Source: Pachyseris speciosa
Taxonomy: Eukaryota > Cnidaria > Anthozoa > Scleractinia > Pachyseridae
Length of the DNA: 64,000 nucleotides
Assembly: GCA_016490735.1 (NCBI GenBank)
Contig: JAEMWC010000053.1
Coordinates: 1,700,001-1,764,000 of the forward strand
Direction: 5' to 3'
Shown here: piece after piece, positions 1 through 43,699 of the stretch
How positions within the stretch are numbered: position 1 is the first letter of the stretch
How the letters are laid out: every line of letters starts with the position of its first letter
Position numbers and translations under genes: made by a program
The notes under the pieces: generated by a model
Told to the model about the DNA's origin: nothing
Databases searched by the model: none
The model's input: the letters and a program-made list of their open reading frames with translations, nothing else

Positions 1-2153
1 ACTGTTCAATTAACCATATTTTTTTTCTTCAATTACTCGTGCATTCTCTGCATTTTAACTACCCGAAACCCGATAGAGATGTGTGTTTCCCCTTGAAGTG
101 TGTTCCCCTGCAAACATATCGCAAGTGATGTGTGCGGCTCCTTACGCCTGTCAATCCCGAAAGTAACGAGAGCCGCTACTTTAGGAACTCTTCGGTATTC
201 TTACTGAATCCGGTTTTGGAACGAGGAAATACGTAGAATAACGTTTTCCGAAAAGTCACCGGTTGCAACCGGCCGCGCATAATCGCACTTGAGTCCCCCT
301 CTAGCACTTGAGTCCCCCGAAAACGCATACTGTCAGCTACTGTATTGTTTATTCCGGCTAAACTGTATACAGTTCATTGTGGTCAATCTGCTATCGAGAG
401 CAGAATGAACAGAATGCCATTCCGTTCATTCTGAAAACACAAGAGTCCCTAAGAGATCACGAAAACCGCCCGAACGCGTCCTTACTGTTCAGGCGCGGAT
501 CCAGGGGAGGTGAAATGGGTCAGCCTCATGGGTGAATTTTCACCCCCCCTTTTTCTGAGACCCCTTCTTTCTTTCTTTTTTTTTTTTTTTTCTTATCCCT
601 CAAATATTGAAATAATATTTGATTTCTCTGATTGAGGCGGAGAAAATTCACCCCCCATTTCAAAATCCTGGATCCGCGCCTGCTGTGATGACTGAATCGA
701 CGATATCGCTTTTCGCCTGGTATATCCTACGCAGCCGGGGGCAGCCGGTCCTTGGGTCATCACCCAACGCTCCTCCCCACTTACGGCCGCCCGGCTTCAT
801 ATTGTAATTTGTCGTGCATAGGTGCACAGCACCAGGGAGTGAACTGTGTTTCCTTCCTCTAGTGTTTTTTTCACGTTATATTAGCCGCTGCCGAGGCCAA
901 CTGGGGGATCTAACTGTAAATTGTTCAGTATTATTTGAACCCCTGGCAATGAAAGAGAAATCCTACGTACAAGTAAATCTGGGAAATGTTCTCTCGCAAG
1001 CATATACCCGCGTATCAGGAACTCCAGGGCGAATCTATCTTAACGTTGTTGGGCGTCGATAAAACCAGCCATGTACGGAACACCCCGGAGCCTGATTCCG
1101 GAACATCTCCAAATCACGAAGAAAAATCAATTTAAGACTATAAAAGCACAATTTGAAACAAGCTAGAAACAAAAATAAACTGGAAGATTAATTAGAAAAC
1201 ATAAAGAAGACGAAAAAAAGCCAGGCAAATTATAGTGCTGTGAGGTCCTAAAATAACAACCCTAACATGCTGCTTTCGAATTCAGCAGCCATGTATCATT
1301 GTTTCATTTTTCTCTGGGTTGTCGGAATTAAAAGTTGCTCCTTGCCTGAAACTTTAAGCACAAAAGATGCTCCGAGGTGGTTTGGTGCCCAGTTGTTCTT
1401 TAGACATTAACATCAATCTCGTACGTTGCCAGGAGAGACTCTGGGATAATGGAAAAAAATCAAATTGTTTGATTGACTGGCCCGTAACGGCTTCCATTCA
1501 TAGACGTTCGAGGCCTCGAGCCGAATTAGATGTCAGCTGTGAAGTTGAAAACCAGTCGCGCAACATTTCGGCTCTGTCTCGGTGTAAAAGCCTGTGAAAT
1601 TCACGATGACATAAAACAAAGGAAACAAAACTTTCTAAACAATAACATACAGAAAAACAATACTTCATAAAACAAGGAAAACCTCGCCAGGGTTTACACC
1701 GAGGTAAACCCAACATTTCAAGTTGGTCAGTTTGTAGCTTTAAATATAAAATGTGTAGCTTGTAGGAAAACTTTGGATTTGTCAACTATTTCAGTGTCAT
1801 TCTCGCGCGTGGAAAGGAGAGAAAATTTTCCTTAACAATATCATCGGTTCTCAGGCCCTTGGCAGTTCCTGTTTGTTTTGCAACACTATCGCGTTTGGCT
1901 GAAACGGTGCTAAAAGAGGAAACTGAGTCAGTCACCTTCTAAGTATAATATTTGCATGACATTATGGCATTACCGCAGTTGCATTTAACTCGTGCGGTTT
2001 GCAAAATGTAAATATCGAGCGATACCTGGGAATATCAGACAGCATAATTTGCTCTGAAATATTTTGCTGGCGTCAAGCATGTCTTTCAAGCATTTAAAGG
2101 CGTTGCTCATCTTGGTGCTTCACATGAAGTCTTGTTTTTTCGGTTTCACTAAG
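1..2153. other. 5' flank or first intron, no gene recognised
   Basis: Apart from the MITE at 490-682, no convincing coding sequence is seen. An ATG at 2079 opens a hydrophobic reading (MSFKHLKALLILVLHMKSCF) resembling a signal peptide just before the first NIDO exon. It is out of frame with it unless an unusually short intron or an indel lies between. Confidence 0.4.
490..682. mobile_element. Foldback MITE, 193 bp
   Basis: Starts CAGGCGCGGATCCAG and ends with its reverse complement CTGGATCCGCGCCTG. Internal GGTGAAATGGG / CCCCATTTC also pair. No ORF of its own. Confidence 0.75.
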
Positions 2154-33571
<31,418 letters not shown>

Positions 33572-34575
33572 TGTTGCTTTATGCGGGTACGAATAGTGGC
33601 ATTTGCATTCCTTTATGGGTCAGAGATTCCTAGACTCGTGTACGGATTAAACAAGACGTTAAACCAAGAACGAGTAGGACCTCCAACCATGAAAGGGTCG
33701 AGCCTCCCACATTTCACACTTTGGGATGTGAAATGCAACTTTAGACGTTTTCAGTCAGTGTCAGCTGCCTCTTAAGTAAATGTGCTCCAACAACTCAGAA
33801 AAGCCAAACATCACCATTATAACGGAAGACACAAGTATCCAATGCCTTTATCAGGAGCTTAGACTAAAAGTTCTACAAATGTCATCAGCAGTGGTGGTAG
33901 AAAGGTATCATGTTTTTTCGCTGTTTGCGCACATGGGATTGATGGACAAGTTTGCTTGTTTCAGCTGTAGGGCCTTTTACGTTCATTGTAGTCGTTTGTT
34001 TAAGCCATTGTCTCTAGGATTTCTATCATCAGTCTTCGTATTCGTAATACAAATCGAATCTATGCCAGAAACTTACGATAATTGTAAAAACACAAAATTT
34101 TGGTAACAGGTAGTCGCCGATATGGCGATGGATGTTGGTAAATACTCAGTCTAACATGTTAAACATTTGCTAGCCTATTCACTGTGAATAATTGTTTTAG
34201 CACTAGCAAACAAATGAATATCCAGCCCCAAATAGAGAGTCTATAGAAATGAAAAGTTTTGTTAACAATTGGTGGCTTAAGTGGCGATGGTTAGTGATAC
34301 ATAGACCCTCCACACATGTTCAATACACACAAACTGATACAGTCCGTTAAACTATCCGTACGGACTGTAAAGACTGTCAAAGGATAAGTCGGTCCGTAGA
34401 CGGTCTGTTAATCATATGCACATCTGTCGGGGCCGGTGAGAGCTTGTCGAACAGTACGGACTGTACTGATCGTGAAAGGATAAGTCGGTCCGTATACAGA
34501 CCGTTAATTGTATACTACTGGCTAAACACATGTATGCCTCGTTCGTAAAACTAGCCCACAAGTCCCTCGTTGTAG
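33572..34575. other. 3' flank of the sushi gene
   Basis: Presumably includes the 3' untranslated region. A repeated AAAGGATAAGTCGGTCCGTA occurs at about 34378 and 34476. No other feature is seen. Confidence 0.4.
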
Positions 34576-34576
34576 G

Positions 34577-35195
34577 AAATGCAGGGGAAAACACAGACTA
34601 AACACATGTATGCCTCGTTCTTAAAGCTAGCCGACAAGTCCCTCGTAGCCGGCACCGCGCAGGGGGAGGGGCTGGGGGGCTTTAGTCCCCCCACTTTTCA
34701 AAAGTAAAAAGCAAGTAATACTAGAAAAAAAAATCGAAGTTCGTTTTTTATTTAACGTTTTACCGAAAAGTGATTAGGCTAATTTAGCAGCAGAACGGGA
34801 ACGTCATTTGAGGACGCGAGAGCGCGCGGAAAGGACTGAACACGACTTCCGGTGCTCAATTTGCTGCTCTGCCATTGGTCAAGTCGGTTTTTAGATCTGC
34901 GCGCGCCGTTGTCAAGCAGTCCCCGTTGTCATTGCTAAATCAGCCTATTATTCATGAAAGTATATAACTTTAATCACACCATGTTAGTTAAATGCATTTC
35001 CAGCCATTTCAGAGGACTTTAATTTAAAAATTTTCCGGGGAACATGCCTCCCCCTGACTCCCCTAGTTGACTTACGCTCAACGCGTTCGAAGCGAGCTCC
35101 CTCCCCCAGTTGCAAACTCGCTGCGCGGGCCATACGTGGGAAATGCAGGGCAAAACACTAAGACTGAACACATGTATGCCTCGTTCTTAAAGCTA
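34577..35195. mobile_element. Repeat unit flanked by about 55-bp direct repeats, holding a MITE
   Basis: GGAAATGCAGGG...ACACATGTATGCCTCGTT occurs at 34576-34632 and again at 35139-35195. Between them lies a repeat also found inverted at about 39272-39610 (GGCTGGGGGGCTTTAGTCCC-type end, ACCATGTTAGTT, CCGGGGAACATGC). The copy here is interrupted by the 171-bp MITE. Confidence 0.6.
34776..34946 (-). mobile_element. 171-bp MITE, copy 2
   Basis: Same length and ends as 19369-19539 but inverted, flanked by ATT on both sides. It has replaced or interrupted a stretch present in the 39.3-39.6 kb repeat copy. Confidence 0.85.
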
Positions 35196-35199
35196 GTTT

Positions 35200-36236
35200 G
35201 TGTATATTGGACTACCCTCATATTGACCATCTGAAAGTTGAAGCTTTTCTCTTTGGCTATTCTGACTTGACAAACAGTGAAAACGTTGAAATTTCCTCTC
35301 ATGTTCAGCATTTTATAAGAGAGTCTAACCGTCGTTTTACTTCTTGTCATAACTAACATAAAATCTTTTCTCTTTCATGTCTAGCACCTTTTTTACATCA
35401 TAACTACCTCTGATGCATTCATGATTCACTCTTGTCCATGAAAATCATTTTGTGTTGTTGTAACTGGAGGTGTAAACCCCCCACCCCCTGATGAGCTCAT
35501 TTAGCTCTCAAACATGTGTGGATATTGGTAGTTACTATTCAACACATTGTAACACTTTCGAAATATAGTAATGTGCAATCAATATACTATCAATATTCGT
35601 CTTTGGTACACAACAGATATCATATCCTGCGATAAACGTAATTTCCTGGGTCTCCCAGCTTTTGAGCACTAAACTCAGTAAATTGTGCTTTGTTTTCAGA
35701 GTATTAAATAATAAAACTATTATCTTACACAGTGTTGGGGAGTATCTCCTGATTTTAGTGCACGTTCTCGTTGGCTAAGTATCAGGCGACCGCGCCTGAG
35801 CTATTCTGAGCCTTTCCTCTGGAGATACGGTCCAGTCCAAACATGACTGTTTTAAAATCGAAATTCAATATGTATGAGCCATGAGCCTTACAAACTATCA
35901 CGTCACTTAAGTTAGTCACGCGCACGAGCTTTTAAACCTGGTAAAATACTGTCAATAGACCTTATTCGTATTCTCCGTCAGAAGAGCTAGAAATAGCATG
36001 CACACGAGGCTTAAACGGGGAAATCTTTTAATATGTAAATGTTGTTTTTACTGTGAGACCTATCAGGCATGAATAAGCGTTTTAAAGAAGTTGGGTTTTG
36101 AATGATGTATACGAAATAAATCATACATGAACTGCGGAAATGAAATCAAATGAAGAGGGGCGAGGATGGGTGGGGCCACACTCATTTGAAACAGTTGTTG
36201 GCACCCAGTTTGGTCTGAAGAAAATAAGTACCCATT
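35200..36236. other. No gene recognised
   Basis: AT-rich sequence without supportable coding regions, RNA genes or repeats. Confidence 0.4.
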
Positions 36237-36662
36237 TAAAGTGCCCATAACCCCAAAATACTTTTTTCGCTGAAATGAATCTTTGCACCTGTTCGAAACG
36301 CATTTCACCTTTTAAAACCAAATCTCGACTGGTTATACGCTGTAAAGTTAATCTAGCCATCATCTGTCCCACGACCGAGCTAGTAAGGAGCATGGGTCTA
36401 GTCCTTTTTTGACGTCACAAACCGATTTGCATCGCATTAAGTCTTTGTGAACATGCATTTAAAGCAGTTTGTGACGTCAAACCAGGACTGGACCTATGCC
36501 CCTTACTAACTCGGTCGTGGGACAGATGATGGCTAGATTTCGTAGCTTTTACAGCCTATAAAAGGTCAAGATTTTGTTTAAAAAGGCACAAAATAACACA
36601 ATGCATTTCAAACAGGTGCATAGATTTATTTAAAAATATATTTGGGGTTAGGGGCACTTTAA
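36237..36662. mobile_element. Foldback MITE, 426 bp
   Basis: Ends TTAAAGTGCCCATAACCCCA and TGGGGTTAGGGGCACTTTAA pair with mismatches. The inner arm CTAGCCATCATCTGTCCCAC pairs with GTGGGACAGATGATGGCTAG and the centre TGACGTCACAAACCGA pairs with TTTGTGACGTCA. Confidence 0.85.
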
Positions 36663-37139
36663 TCCAATAAACCCTTTGCTATTATTTTGGCATTTCGATG
36701 TTGCACAATACCCATACATGCTTTACAATATTACTAAAGTAACACCAGAACTTGTGGAAAACTAAGTTAAGAATAAGGATTTATAGAGGGGGGTAGTTGG
36801 TAAAGGCCTTGCCAAACTGAATGTCGTTTCAACGAGCAAAATGAAAGTAAGGGGGTGGTAAGTTTCTGAAATTACTGTGTTAGCGTCTATATCACTAGCT
36901 GTTCTAGGTGCTTTACAATATTACTAAAATGTATTAAGATACAATTAAATTACAACAATAGGCATGCGAATAGGAGGGTTGTCCAATATACCCAATCTGA
37001 GTCGGATCGAGTCCGATCGGACTCATCGTAAGTCAGGTTGCACCAAAGACAAACTAATGATATGAACCTTCGTCTTCTTGAAGGCACGCGCGCGACCTTC
37101 CCCGTTCTTAAAGTACGCACGCGAAAATGATGTTTGTGC

Positions 37140-37800
37140 GAGTCGGGTCTTCAAACCGACTAGACCCGTCTCTCTCCGTTTGTTCGCGAGAGACATAGAA
37201 AAATTCAGTAAGAAAAGCAAACAGGGAGGGTAGAAAATCTTGTCGGAACAACTCCGTTCGATCGGATCGAGTCGGGTCGTCAATCCGACTCGACCCGACT
37301 ACACCCGTCTCTTCAAAAGTCGGTCCATCTTACCGGAAGTCGCTTTGCGAAAGACTTAGAAAACTTCAGTAAGAAAGGCTAACAGGCACGGTAGAAAATG
37401 TTGGCGGATCGACTCCGTTCGATCTCCAAAAGACGGGTCGAGTCGGATCGACGACCCGACTCGACCCGTCTCTTCAAAAGTCGACCCGTCTTACCGGAAG
37501 TCGGTTTGCCAGAGACTTAGAAAAATTCAGCATGAAAGGCTAACAGGGAGGGTAAAAAATGTTGACGGGTCGACTCCGTCCGATCCAGTCGAGTCGGGTC
37601 GTCGATCCGACTCGACCCGACTCGACCCGTCTCTCCAAAAGTCGGTCCGTCTTACCGGAAGTCGGTTTTCGATAGACTTAAAAAAATTAAGCGAGGAAGG
37701 CTAACAGGCACGGTAGAAAATGTTGGCGGATCGACTCCGCTCGATCGGGTCGAGTCGGGTCGTCGATCCGACTCGACCCGTCTCTTCAAAAGTCGATACG
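37140..37800. repeat. About 160-bp tandem satellite, roughly four units
   Basis: Units share GTCTCTTCAAAAGTCG, TTACCGGAAGTCGGTTT, GACTTAGAAAA, AAGGCTAACAGG and GGTAGAAAATGTTG, then a GACCCGACTCGACCCG-rich segment that folds on itself. Units start near 37307, 37468, 37632 and 37783, with an edge piece from 36995. Confidence 0.8.
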
Positions 37801-38324
37801 AGTGAGTTCACTAAGTTGCAATCTAATCTCACAAGTATGAGCGCAGAGAGAAGTTGAATCTCCTGAGAAAAGCAGCTCAGTTTACACATCACAACTCGCC
37901 GTCGTAGCTAGGGCGAATGGCAGCGTCTGTTTCCTAGAAAACACACCACTACACAGCTTTCTGATATTCTCGTACGTAGCCTTAGCCATATTTGCTAGTG
38001 GAAATTCGAATAAATCAACAAAACTTCACTTAACTTGTGGAAAACTGAGAAAAACGAAAATATGGTGCAATGGCTGGCTGCAATCTTTCCACCTCGAGCG
38101 GTTATTTCACTGCACGTGTAAATTCCAGCTCACGGCGGCCAAACAAAACATCAGCACATGAGATCGAGGCTATATGTGCCACATAGCCAGTCCAAAATGG
38201 CGCCCAAACGCTGAAATCGCATGACATCACGATCGATACCCGTGGGACTGGTCCACAAAACCCGCGAGGGTGATTTCGGTAAAAACGACACGATTAGTAT
38301 GCGTTCTCCTTCGTCGAACGCAAT

Positions 38325-39043
38325 TAAATATCACTCCAAGATTACGAACAGAAGAGGACGGCTGAATAGTTTCATCCCCAACAACAAATTCCAAAGAGGG
38401 ACTGGGCCGATAGCGTGAACTGAATAGAAGCAGTTCAGTTTTTTTCCTCATTTAGCTTAAGACCATCAAAAATCATCCAAACGTTGATTTCCTGAACGCA
38501 TATTTCAATACTAGACTTTGCTGAAGAGAGAAGATCATCTCTCCCCAATTTAAATGACACATAAAGCTGAGTATCATCAGCATAGAGATGATATGTAAGA
38601 TTGTGTCTCTTTTTAATGTCAGCCACTGGTGAGGTATATAAAACATATAACAGAGGCCCGGAAAATGATCCCTGCGGTACACCGCAATTAAGTTCACGTA
38701 AAGAAAAATGTCAGCCACTGGTGAGGTATATAAAACATATAACAGAGGCCCGGAAAATGATCCCTGCGGTACACCGCAATTAAGTTCACGTAAAGAAAAT
38801 CTTGAACATTCAATCTGAACAAATTGTGAACGAGATGACAGGTAAGATGCAACCATTCTTGTTCGGAGCGTGCCATAACGTGCCATAGCGTGCCATAACG
38901 TTGCCATAACGTTGACACAAGCTATTCAGTAGTATTTCATTGGACGCATAATCAAAAGCAGCAGTAGACATAAGTAGACCAACAGCCCTATTGCTGTCGA
39001 TTGCATGAAGAATATCATCTTGTACCTTCACGTGAACCCGTTG
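38325..39043 (-). pseudogene. Broken CR1/L2-like LINE reverse-transcriptase fragment
   Basis: The - strand reads VQDDILHAIDSNRAVGLL, FSLRELNCGVPQGSFSGPLL, NLTYHLYADDTQLYVSF and SSSVRNLGVIFN in several frames. YADDT and GVPQGS are RT motifs. Lesions include a small deletion near the first catalytic Asp region, CGTGCCATA-type micro-repeats (38870-38910) and a 92-bp tandem duplication. Confidence 0.88.
38617..38800. repeat. 92-bp tandem duplication in the LINE
   Basis: TGTCAGCCACTGGTGAGGTA and the following bases to GTAAAGAAAA occur at 38617-38708 and again at 38709-38800. The unit is not a multiple of three, so it shifts the RT frame. Confidence 0.92.
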
Positions 39044-39271
39044 TTTCCCTTAAGAACCGAAGACCGTATTTACTTGAAAGAGCGCCTTCCCAGAAGAAGC
39101 ACCTTTCCTAAATTAGCGCCGCACTCAGTAGGAGGAATATTGATAATCGTCGTATTCGAATATGCGCCACATTTCTCAACCACAATGCGGCTTGTTCGAG
39201 TAAATACGGTAGCCTACATTGTCAGTAGATCGCAAATACGTAAGAACCATTTTACAGGGACCGCGCAGCAA

Positions 39272-39610
39272 GTTTGCAACTCGGGGGGGGGGGGGGGGGG
39301 GCTCGCTGTGACCTTGTTAGCGTGAGTCAACTAGAGGGGTCCGGGGGCATGCTTCCCCGGAAAATTTTTTATATTTAAGTCTTCTGAAATGGCTGGAAAT
39401 GCATTTAAAACTAACATGGTGTGGTGAAACTTATATACTTTCAGCAACAAAAAAGAGGTGTTTTAAAACAAGAATAACCAGTTTTCGGTAAAACGTTAAA
39501 TAAAAAAGTAACTTCGATTTTTTTTAGTATTACGTGCTTTTTAATTTGAAAAGTGGGGGGGGGGGGGGGGGGGCTAAAGCCCCCCAGCCCCTCCCCCTGC
39601 GCGGTGCATG
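39272..39610. mobile_element. Second copy of the 34.6-35.1 kb repeat, inverted
   Basis: GTTTGCAACTCG, GTCAACTAGAGGGG, CCCCGGAAAATTTT, AACTAACATGGTGT and TTTCGGTAAAACGTTAAAT match the other copy in reverse complement. No MITE is inserted. Long G runs (39286-39301 and 39557-39573) flank both ends. Confidence 0.7.
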
Positions 39611-40379
39611 TTTTAGCCTAACGTGCAAAAATCCAGGTTACCATATGGATTGCTTCCCCCACATCACAATTTAATTTATAACAATCTTATGTATCGAAGC
39701 CACAGTAAAGTACACGGTTCGCCATCTCCATAGCTGCCCCTCCCTTTACAAGTGCTGAGAATGCAATGTGGATCCTTGTTTTTGCGTCAGCTGAGCCCGT
39801 GTGAACCATGGTACTTTCCGTTGCCAATCTGTAGCAGAGAGTCATCAGAATGAAGGGTCTCTATGAGTCCTCGATAAATGCCATAATTTCTCCAAAGAAA
39901 AGATAATTTCACATGCAATTAACTGGAGTTCTTAAGCACCACATTTAACAATAATTAACGGAAGAAGCAGCTTATCGGACCTTTTCGACAGTTTCTCAGT
40001 TATAAGTGCTTGAGAAAATGCCCCTTGGAGTCCAAAAATCCTTCTCCAGTATGTGTAGGTCACCGATGTTGCTAAAGTATTTTCCCCTTCCACCACCCCT
40101 ATTCAATGGTGAATATGTTAAGCTGCCAGAGCAGGGGCCGCGTAGGGGGCGGGCCCGGTGGGGGGGGGAGGGGGGGGGCAGGGCCCCCCTCTTTTTGTGG
40201 AAAAAGAAATAATAAATTAAGTAAAAGACATATCCAAAAAAAAGTACTTTCACGGGATGATAGTGCTTGGCTAAAGGTGGCGGACTTCGCGGGAAAGCAT
40301 CCACATTTGTGATTGGTTCCTTTCGATCCTGTCTGATGGAATAAATTTTAAAATCACTATCTTTACAATGAATACACTT

Positions 40380-40826
40380 AGGGCCTGTTTACATGGAGGG
40401 AGGGTGCCCCGGATAACCGAGTTACCCGGCTAGGTGAGTTGAAACATAGCCCGCCTTTACATGCAACTCACCTAAGCGGGATAGTCAGTGGGCTATTTTT
40501 AGAGCGGCCGTGAGAACAGCAAACAAGATGGCGGACAAATCAAACTTTTTTAACGGTAAGTTCAATTTGTTGATCGCTCGTTCCATTAGCGGCCGCTTTT
40601 TAGTGTGTAGGGTCGTTATTTTGCACTCTAGTAATTGATCGTTGTCACCAGGGGTAGTTAACTTTAAAAGCTGACCTGGAATGTATCGCTGCTTTCACGG
40701 TCTTCTCACCTCGGCTAGCCGGGATAACCCGGCACGAACCGTTTACATGGCAAAAAGCTAACCCGCCTAGAAGGGTGCCCCGGGCAAGTAGACAGGGTGC
40801 CCCGGGAAGGCGGGCTACCCTGTCTA
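40380..40826. mobile_element. Harbinger-like MITE, approximate
   Basis: GGGCCTGTTTACATGG at the left and ACCGTTTACATGGC at the right, with CCGGATAACC/GGGATAACCCGG and GGGTGCCCCGG blocks repeated in both arms. The right border merges with a LINE tail. Confidence 0.5.
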
Positions 40827-41906
40827 AGATAAGATAAGATAAGATAAGATAAGATAAGATAAGATAAGATAAGATAAGATAAGATAACTTTATTTATACA
40901 CGGTATTTCCATCAGCTTAATTAATTATTATCAAGTAACTCTCAATAAAAAGCTATAAAGGCTGCTTTTCTTGGACGCCGTGTTTAAAATCTTACTTAAA
41001 CTACTTAAAACGTACTTAAAACTGTGGCGACTCAATTTCTTCTTAAAATCTCTCAAGGAAGTCGCTTGTCTTAATTCCGGGGTAAACTGTTCCACAACTG
41101 AGCTCCACTGTACGAAAGTAAGCAGTGCGGGGTTTTGGAAGAGCTAGTGCGTTTTCAGTATTCCTCAAATGATAAGAATTCACACTATCGTGAAAAACAA
41201 AACTAGATCTTAAATATTCAGGCGTCATGTCATGTAATATTTTGTACAACATAATAGATTTCTTTTCTAATCTTTGATGCCAGAGTTCTCGCCACCGTAG
41301 TGCCCGGAACAATTCATTCAAATTACTGTCATAAGAAGCTTTCATCAAAATGCGAGCTGCCCGATTTTGAACCTTTTGAGATCTATCAGAAAGGCCTTTG
41401 TTACAGTTTCCCCACACCTCACTACAATAATCGAAGTGAGGCTGAACAAGGCTATTATAAACATTGACTACAATATTAAAAGGGATTTGATGTCGTATGC
41501 GCTTTATTGCACCAATGGCAGAAGCAATCTTTTTGCAGATATTTTCTATATGACTTTCCCAATTTAAAGTTTGATCGATGCAGACCCCAAGAGATTTAGT
41601 TGATGCTACCTGCTCCACGTTCATGTTATTTATAGTTAGAGAACGACAACCTGAAAGATTCGATGACTTCTGTCTGGATGCAATTAGCATAAACTCGGTT
41701 TTTGTCAGGTTCAAGGTAAGCTTGTTAACTGATAACCAAGTGTACACTTCGTTTAGATCATAATTAAGACAATCATTTACATCATGAACGTCGGCACTAG
41801 CAAACGTCCAGCTGGTATCATCAGCGTACATTCTTGGTTGTGAAAAGTGTAAGCAATTTGGTAAGTCATTGATATATAATAGAAAAAGTAGCGGTCCTAA
41901 GATTGG
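40826..41906 (-). pseudogene. LINE 3' end with open RT C-terminal frame and (TTATC)n tail
   Basis: The - strand reads GPLLFLLYINDLPNCLHFSQ, the YADDTSW catalytic box, LTLNLTKTEFMLIASRQKS, KSLGVCIDQTLNWESHIE and NRAARILMKASYDSN without a stop down to 41043. It is 5'-truncated at about 41906. The 3' end runs into (TTATC)n at 40827-40888, a tail typical of some CR1/L2-like LINEs. Confidence 0.88.
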
Positions 41907-42129
41907 ATTGATTGAATATTACAGTAAGAGATTCAGAGCAGTCAAAAACGTCAGCTAGCATTTTCGGAATGAAAACAGTTTCCTAGAAAGTTCGTGGAAG
42001 GTGCATTTCAGAAGTAAATAGTTCCCTAGAAAGTCCTTTGATATCTTGGTAAAATAGTTTTACAGATTTTAGCTTCATACTTTTTTCTTAATTGTGTGTA
42101 TTTAACCTTTTTTTACCTTATGTTATTCT

Positions 42130-43112
42130 TTCTCATCCATACCCTTTCTGAACGTCAACATGTCACTGAACAACGGAAAAATCACTACTGATCTTTACAC
42201 TAAGGCTACTGACAAACATCTCTACTTGTTACAATCCTCTTGCCATCCCAGACACAGCAAAAGAACTATTCCATTCATTTTAGCTCTCAGACTTCGACGC
42301 ATCTGCTCTTCTGACGAAACTTTCGCACTCCGTCTTAACGAACTTAAGTCTTATCTCAACAAACGTGGGTACAATCTCTCTTTCCTCAACAACGAAATAC
42401 AACGCGTTTACAACATTTCACGTACCGAAGCACTTGCCCCCAAACAACGCAATTCCGATACTAACCAGCCTACACGTGTAACCCTTGTAATAACATTCAA
42501 TCCAGCTATTCGCTCCGTATATCTATTTTTCACAAACACTTCAACATTTTATCTTCATCTCCCCGCTGCGTTGACGTTTTCAAGGCTGCCTCTCTTGTTG
42601 CTTTCCGACGTTCTAACAATCTTAACGATCTATTAGTCACTGCTAAACTACGTAAACCTGCTAAAAATAATCAACCCCTTGGTGCCTTTCGCTGTGGCCA
42701 CAACTGTTTAACATGCAACTACATAACTGATGGACTTACAACCTATACTTTTCATTCCACCGGCGAAACTAGATTTATCAAACATCACATTGACTGTAAT
42801 TCCAAAAATGTCATATACATGGTACAATGCAATCACTGTCACAAACAATACATAGGCGAAATTAAACGACGACTAAAGGACCGTTTCAACGAACATCGTA
42901 GAACAGTCGACAAACAAACCAACAGCTCTAAACCCACTGCAGTATCAGAACATTTTCTCTCTAACGGTCACAGGGCTTCTGACATGCAACTAATTCCACT
43001 AGAATTGTCCAAATCTAATCGTGACGGTGTACGAAGAGCCAGAGAAGCATATCTAATTGATAGAGGTCAAACTCTTGAGCCGTTAGGAATCAACAGAAAA
43101 GAAGAAATATAA
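42130..43112 (+). pseudogene. Penelope-like element: RT end, linker and GIY-YIG endonuclease
   Basis: First open part (42160-42540) reads DLYTKATDKHLYLLQSSCHP and LALRLRRICSSDETF, the end of a Penelope-type RT. A frameshift near 42540 moves to SSPRCVDVFKAASLVAFRRS, then CGHNCLTCNYI, VIYMVQCNHCHKQYIGEIKR and LKDRFNEHRRTV, a GIY-YIG-type nuclease (YIG present, R-x-x-x-H present). The C-x-x-x-C linker is typical of Penelope-like elements. 5'-truncated and frameshifted. Confidence 0.9.
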
Positions 43113-43254
43113 TACCTTTCTTTTTGTTTTCATGTTACGTTTTTTTCAAATTTTCAAACTGTAACGTTTTGTATTTTACGTTGTATTGTTTACCTTTATT
43201 ATAATATCATGTTACATCTACAACTTTTTTAAAATTGTAACGTCGTTTCATCTC

Positions 43255-43330
43255 AGGGTCATAATATGTAACACCCTGATGACGGAAGGCCGTGCCTCCC
43301 GAAATATTGGTTTAAATATATATATTCCTA
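43255..43330 (+). ncRNA. Hammerhead-like remnant at Penelope 3' end
   Basis: CTGATGA at 43278-43284, an arm pair GGAAGGC-CGT-GCCTCCC, then GAAA, as in hammerhead cores of Penelope-like elements. Stem I and the cleavage triplet are not convincing, so activity is doubtful. Confidence 0.4.
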
Positions 43331-43699
43331 GCCGTGTAACCAGCCTCGCTTGTTTTTTACCGTTTAAAAGCCAAGAGGACTGAAACTAGTACGAAAAATA
43401 GAAACTTGTAAATGTAAACACATGTAATCTCTGAACAAACTGATCCCCCACCCCCCCCCCCACTCCCACCACACATGCAAATACACACACCCTCGAATGC
43501 TACTTTCTCTCCACACCTGCATTAATAAATACACCGAGCAATAAAAAACAAATCAAAGATTTCGGAGAAAGATCCAATTTGTTGACTCAAGGACAACTGA
43601 GAATTCCATCAAGACCCCCCCCCCCCCCCCATCACACAGATCACAAAGATTTCGGAGAAGGATCCAATTTCTTGTTTTTTACTTTCATGCGTATTACCC

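Noticed and set aside
814..1062. Small ORF upstream of the NIDO gene as first exon
   Set aside because: No signal peptide, no donor in the right phase and no domain.
39286..39301. G-run as a G-quadruplex regulatory site
   Set aside because: Homopolymer at a repeat border; nothing else supports a regulatory role.
41043..41831. 262-codon open frame as a host gene
   Set aside because: It is the C-terminal half of a LINE reverse transcriptase with YADDT and a microsatellite tail.
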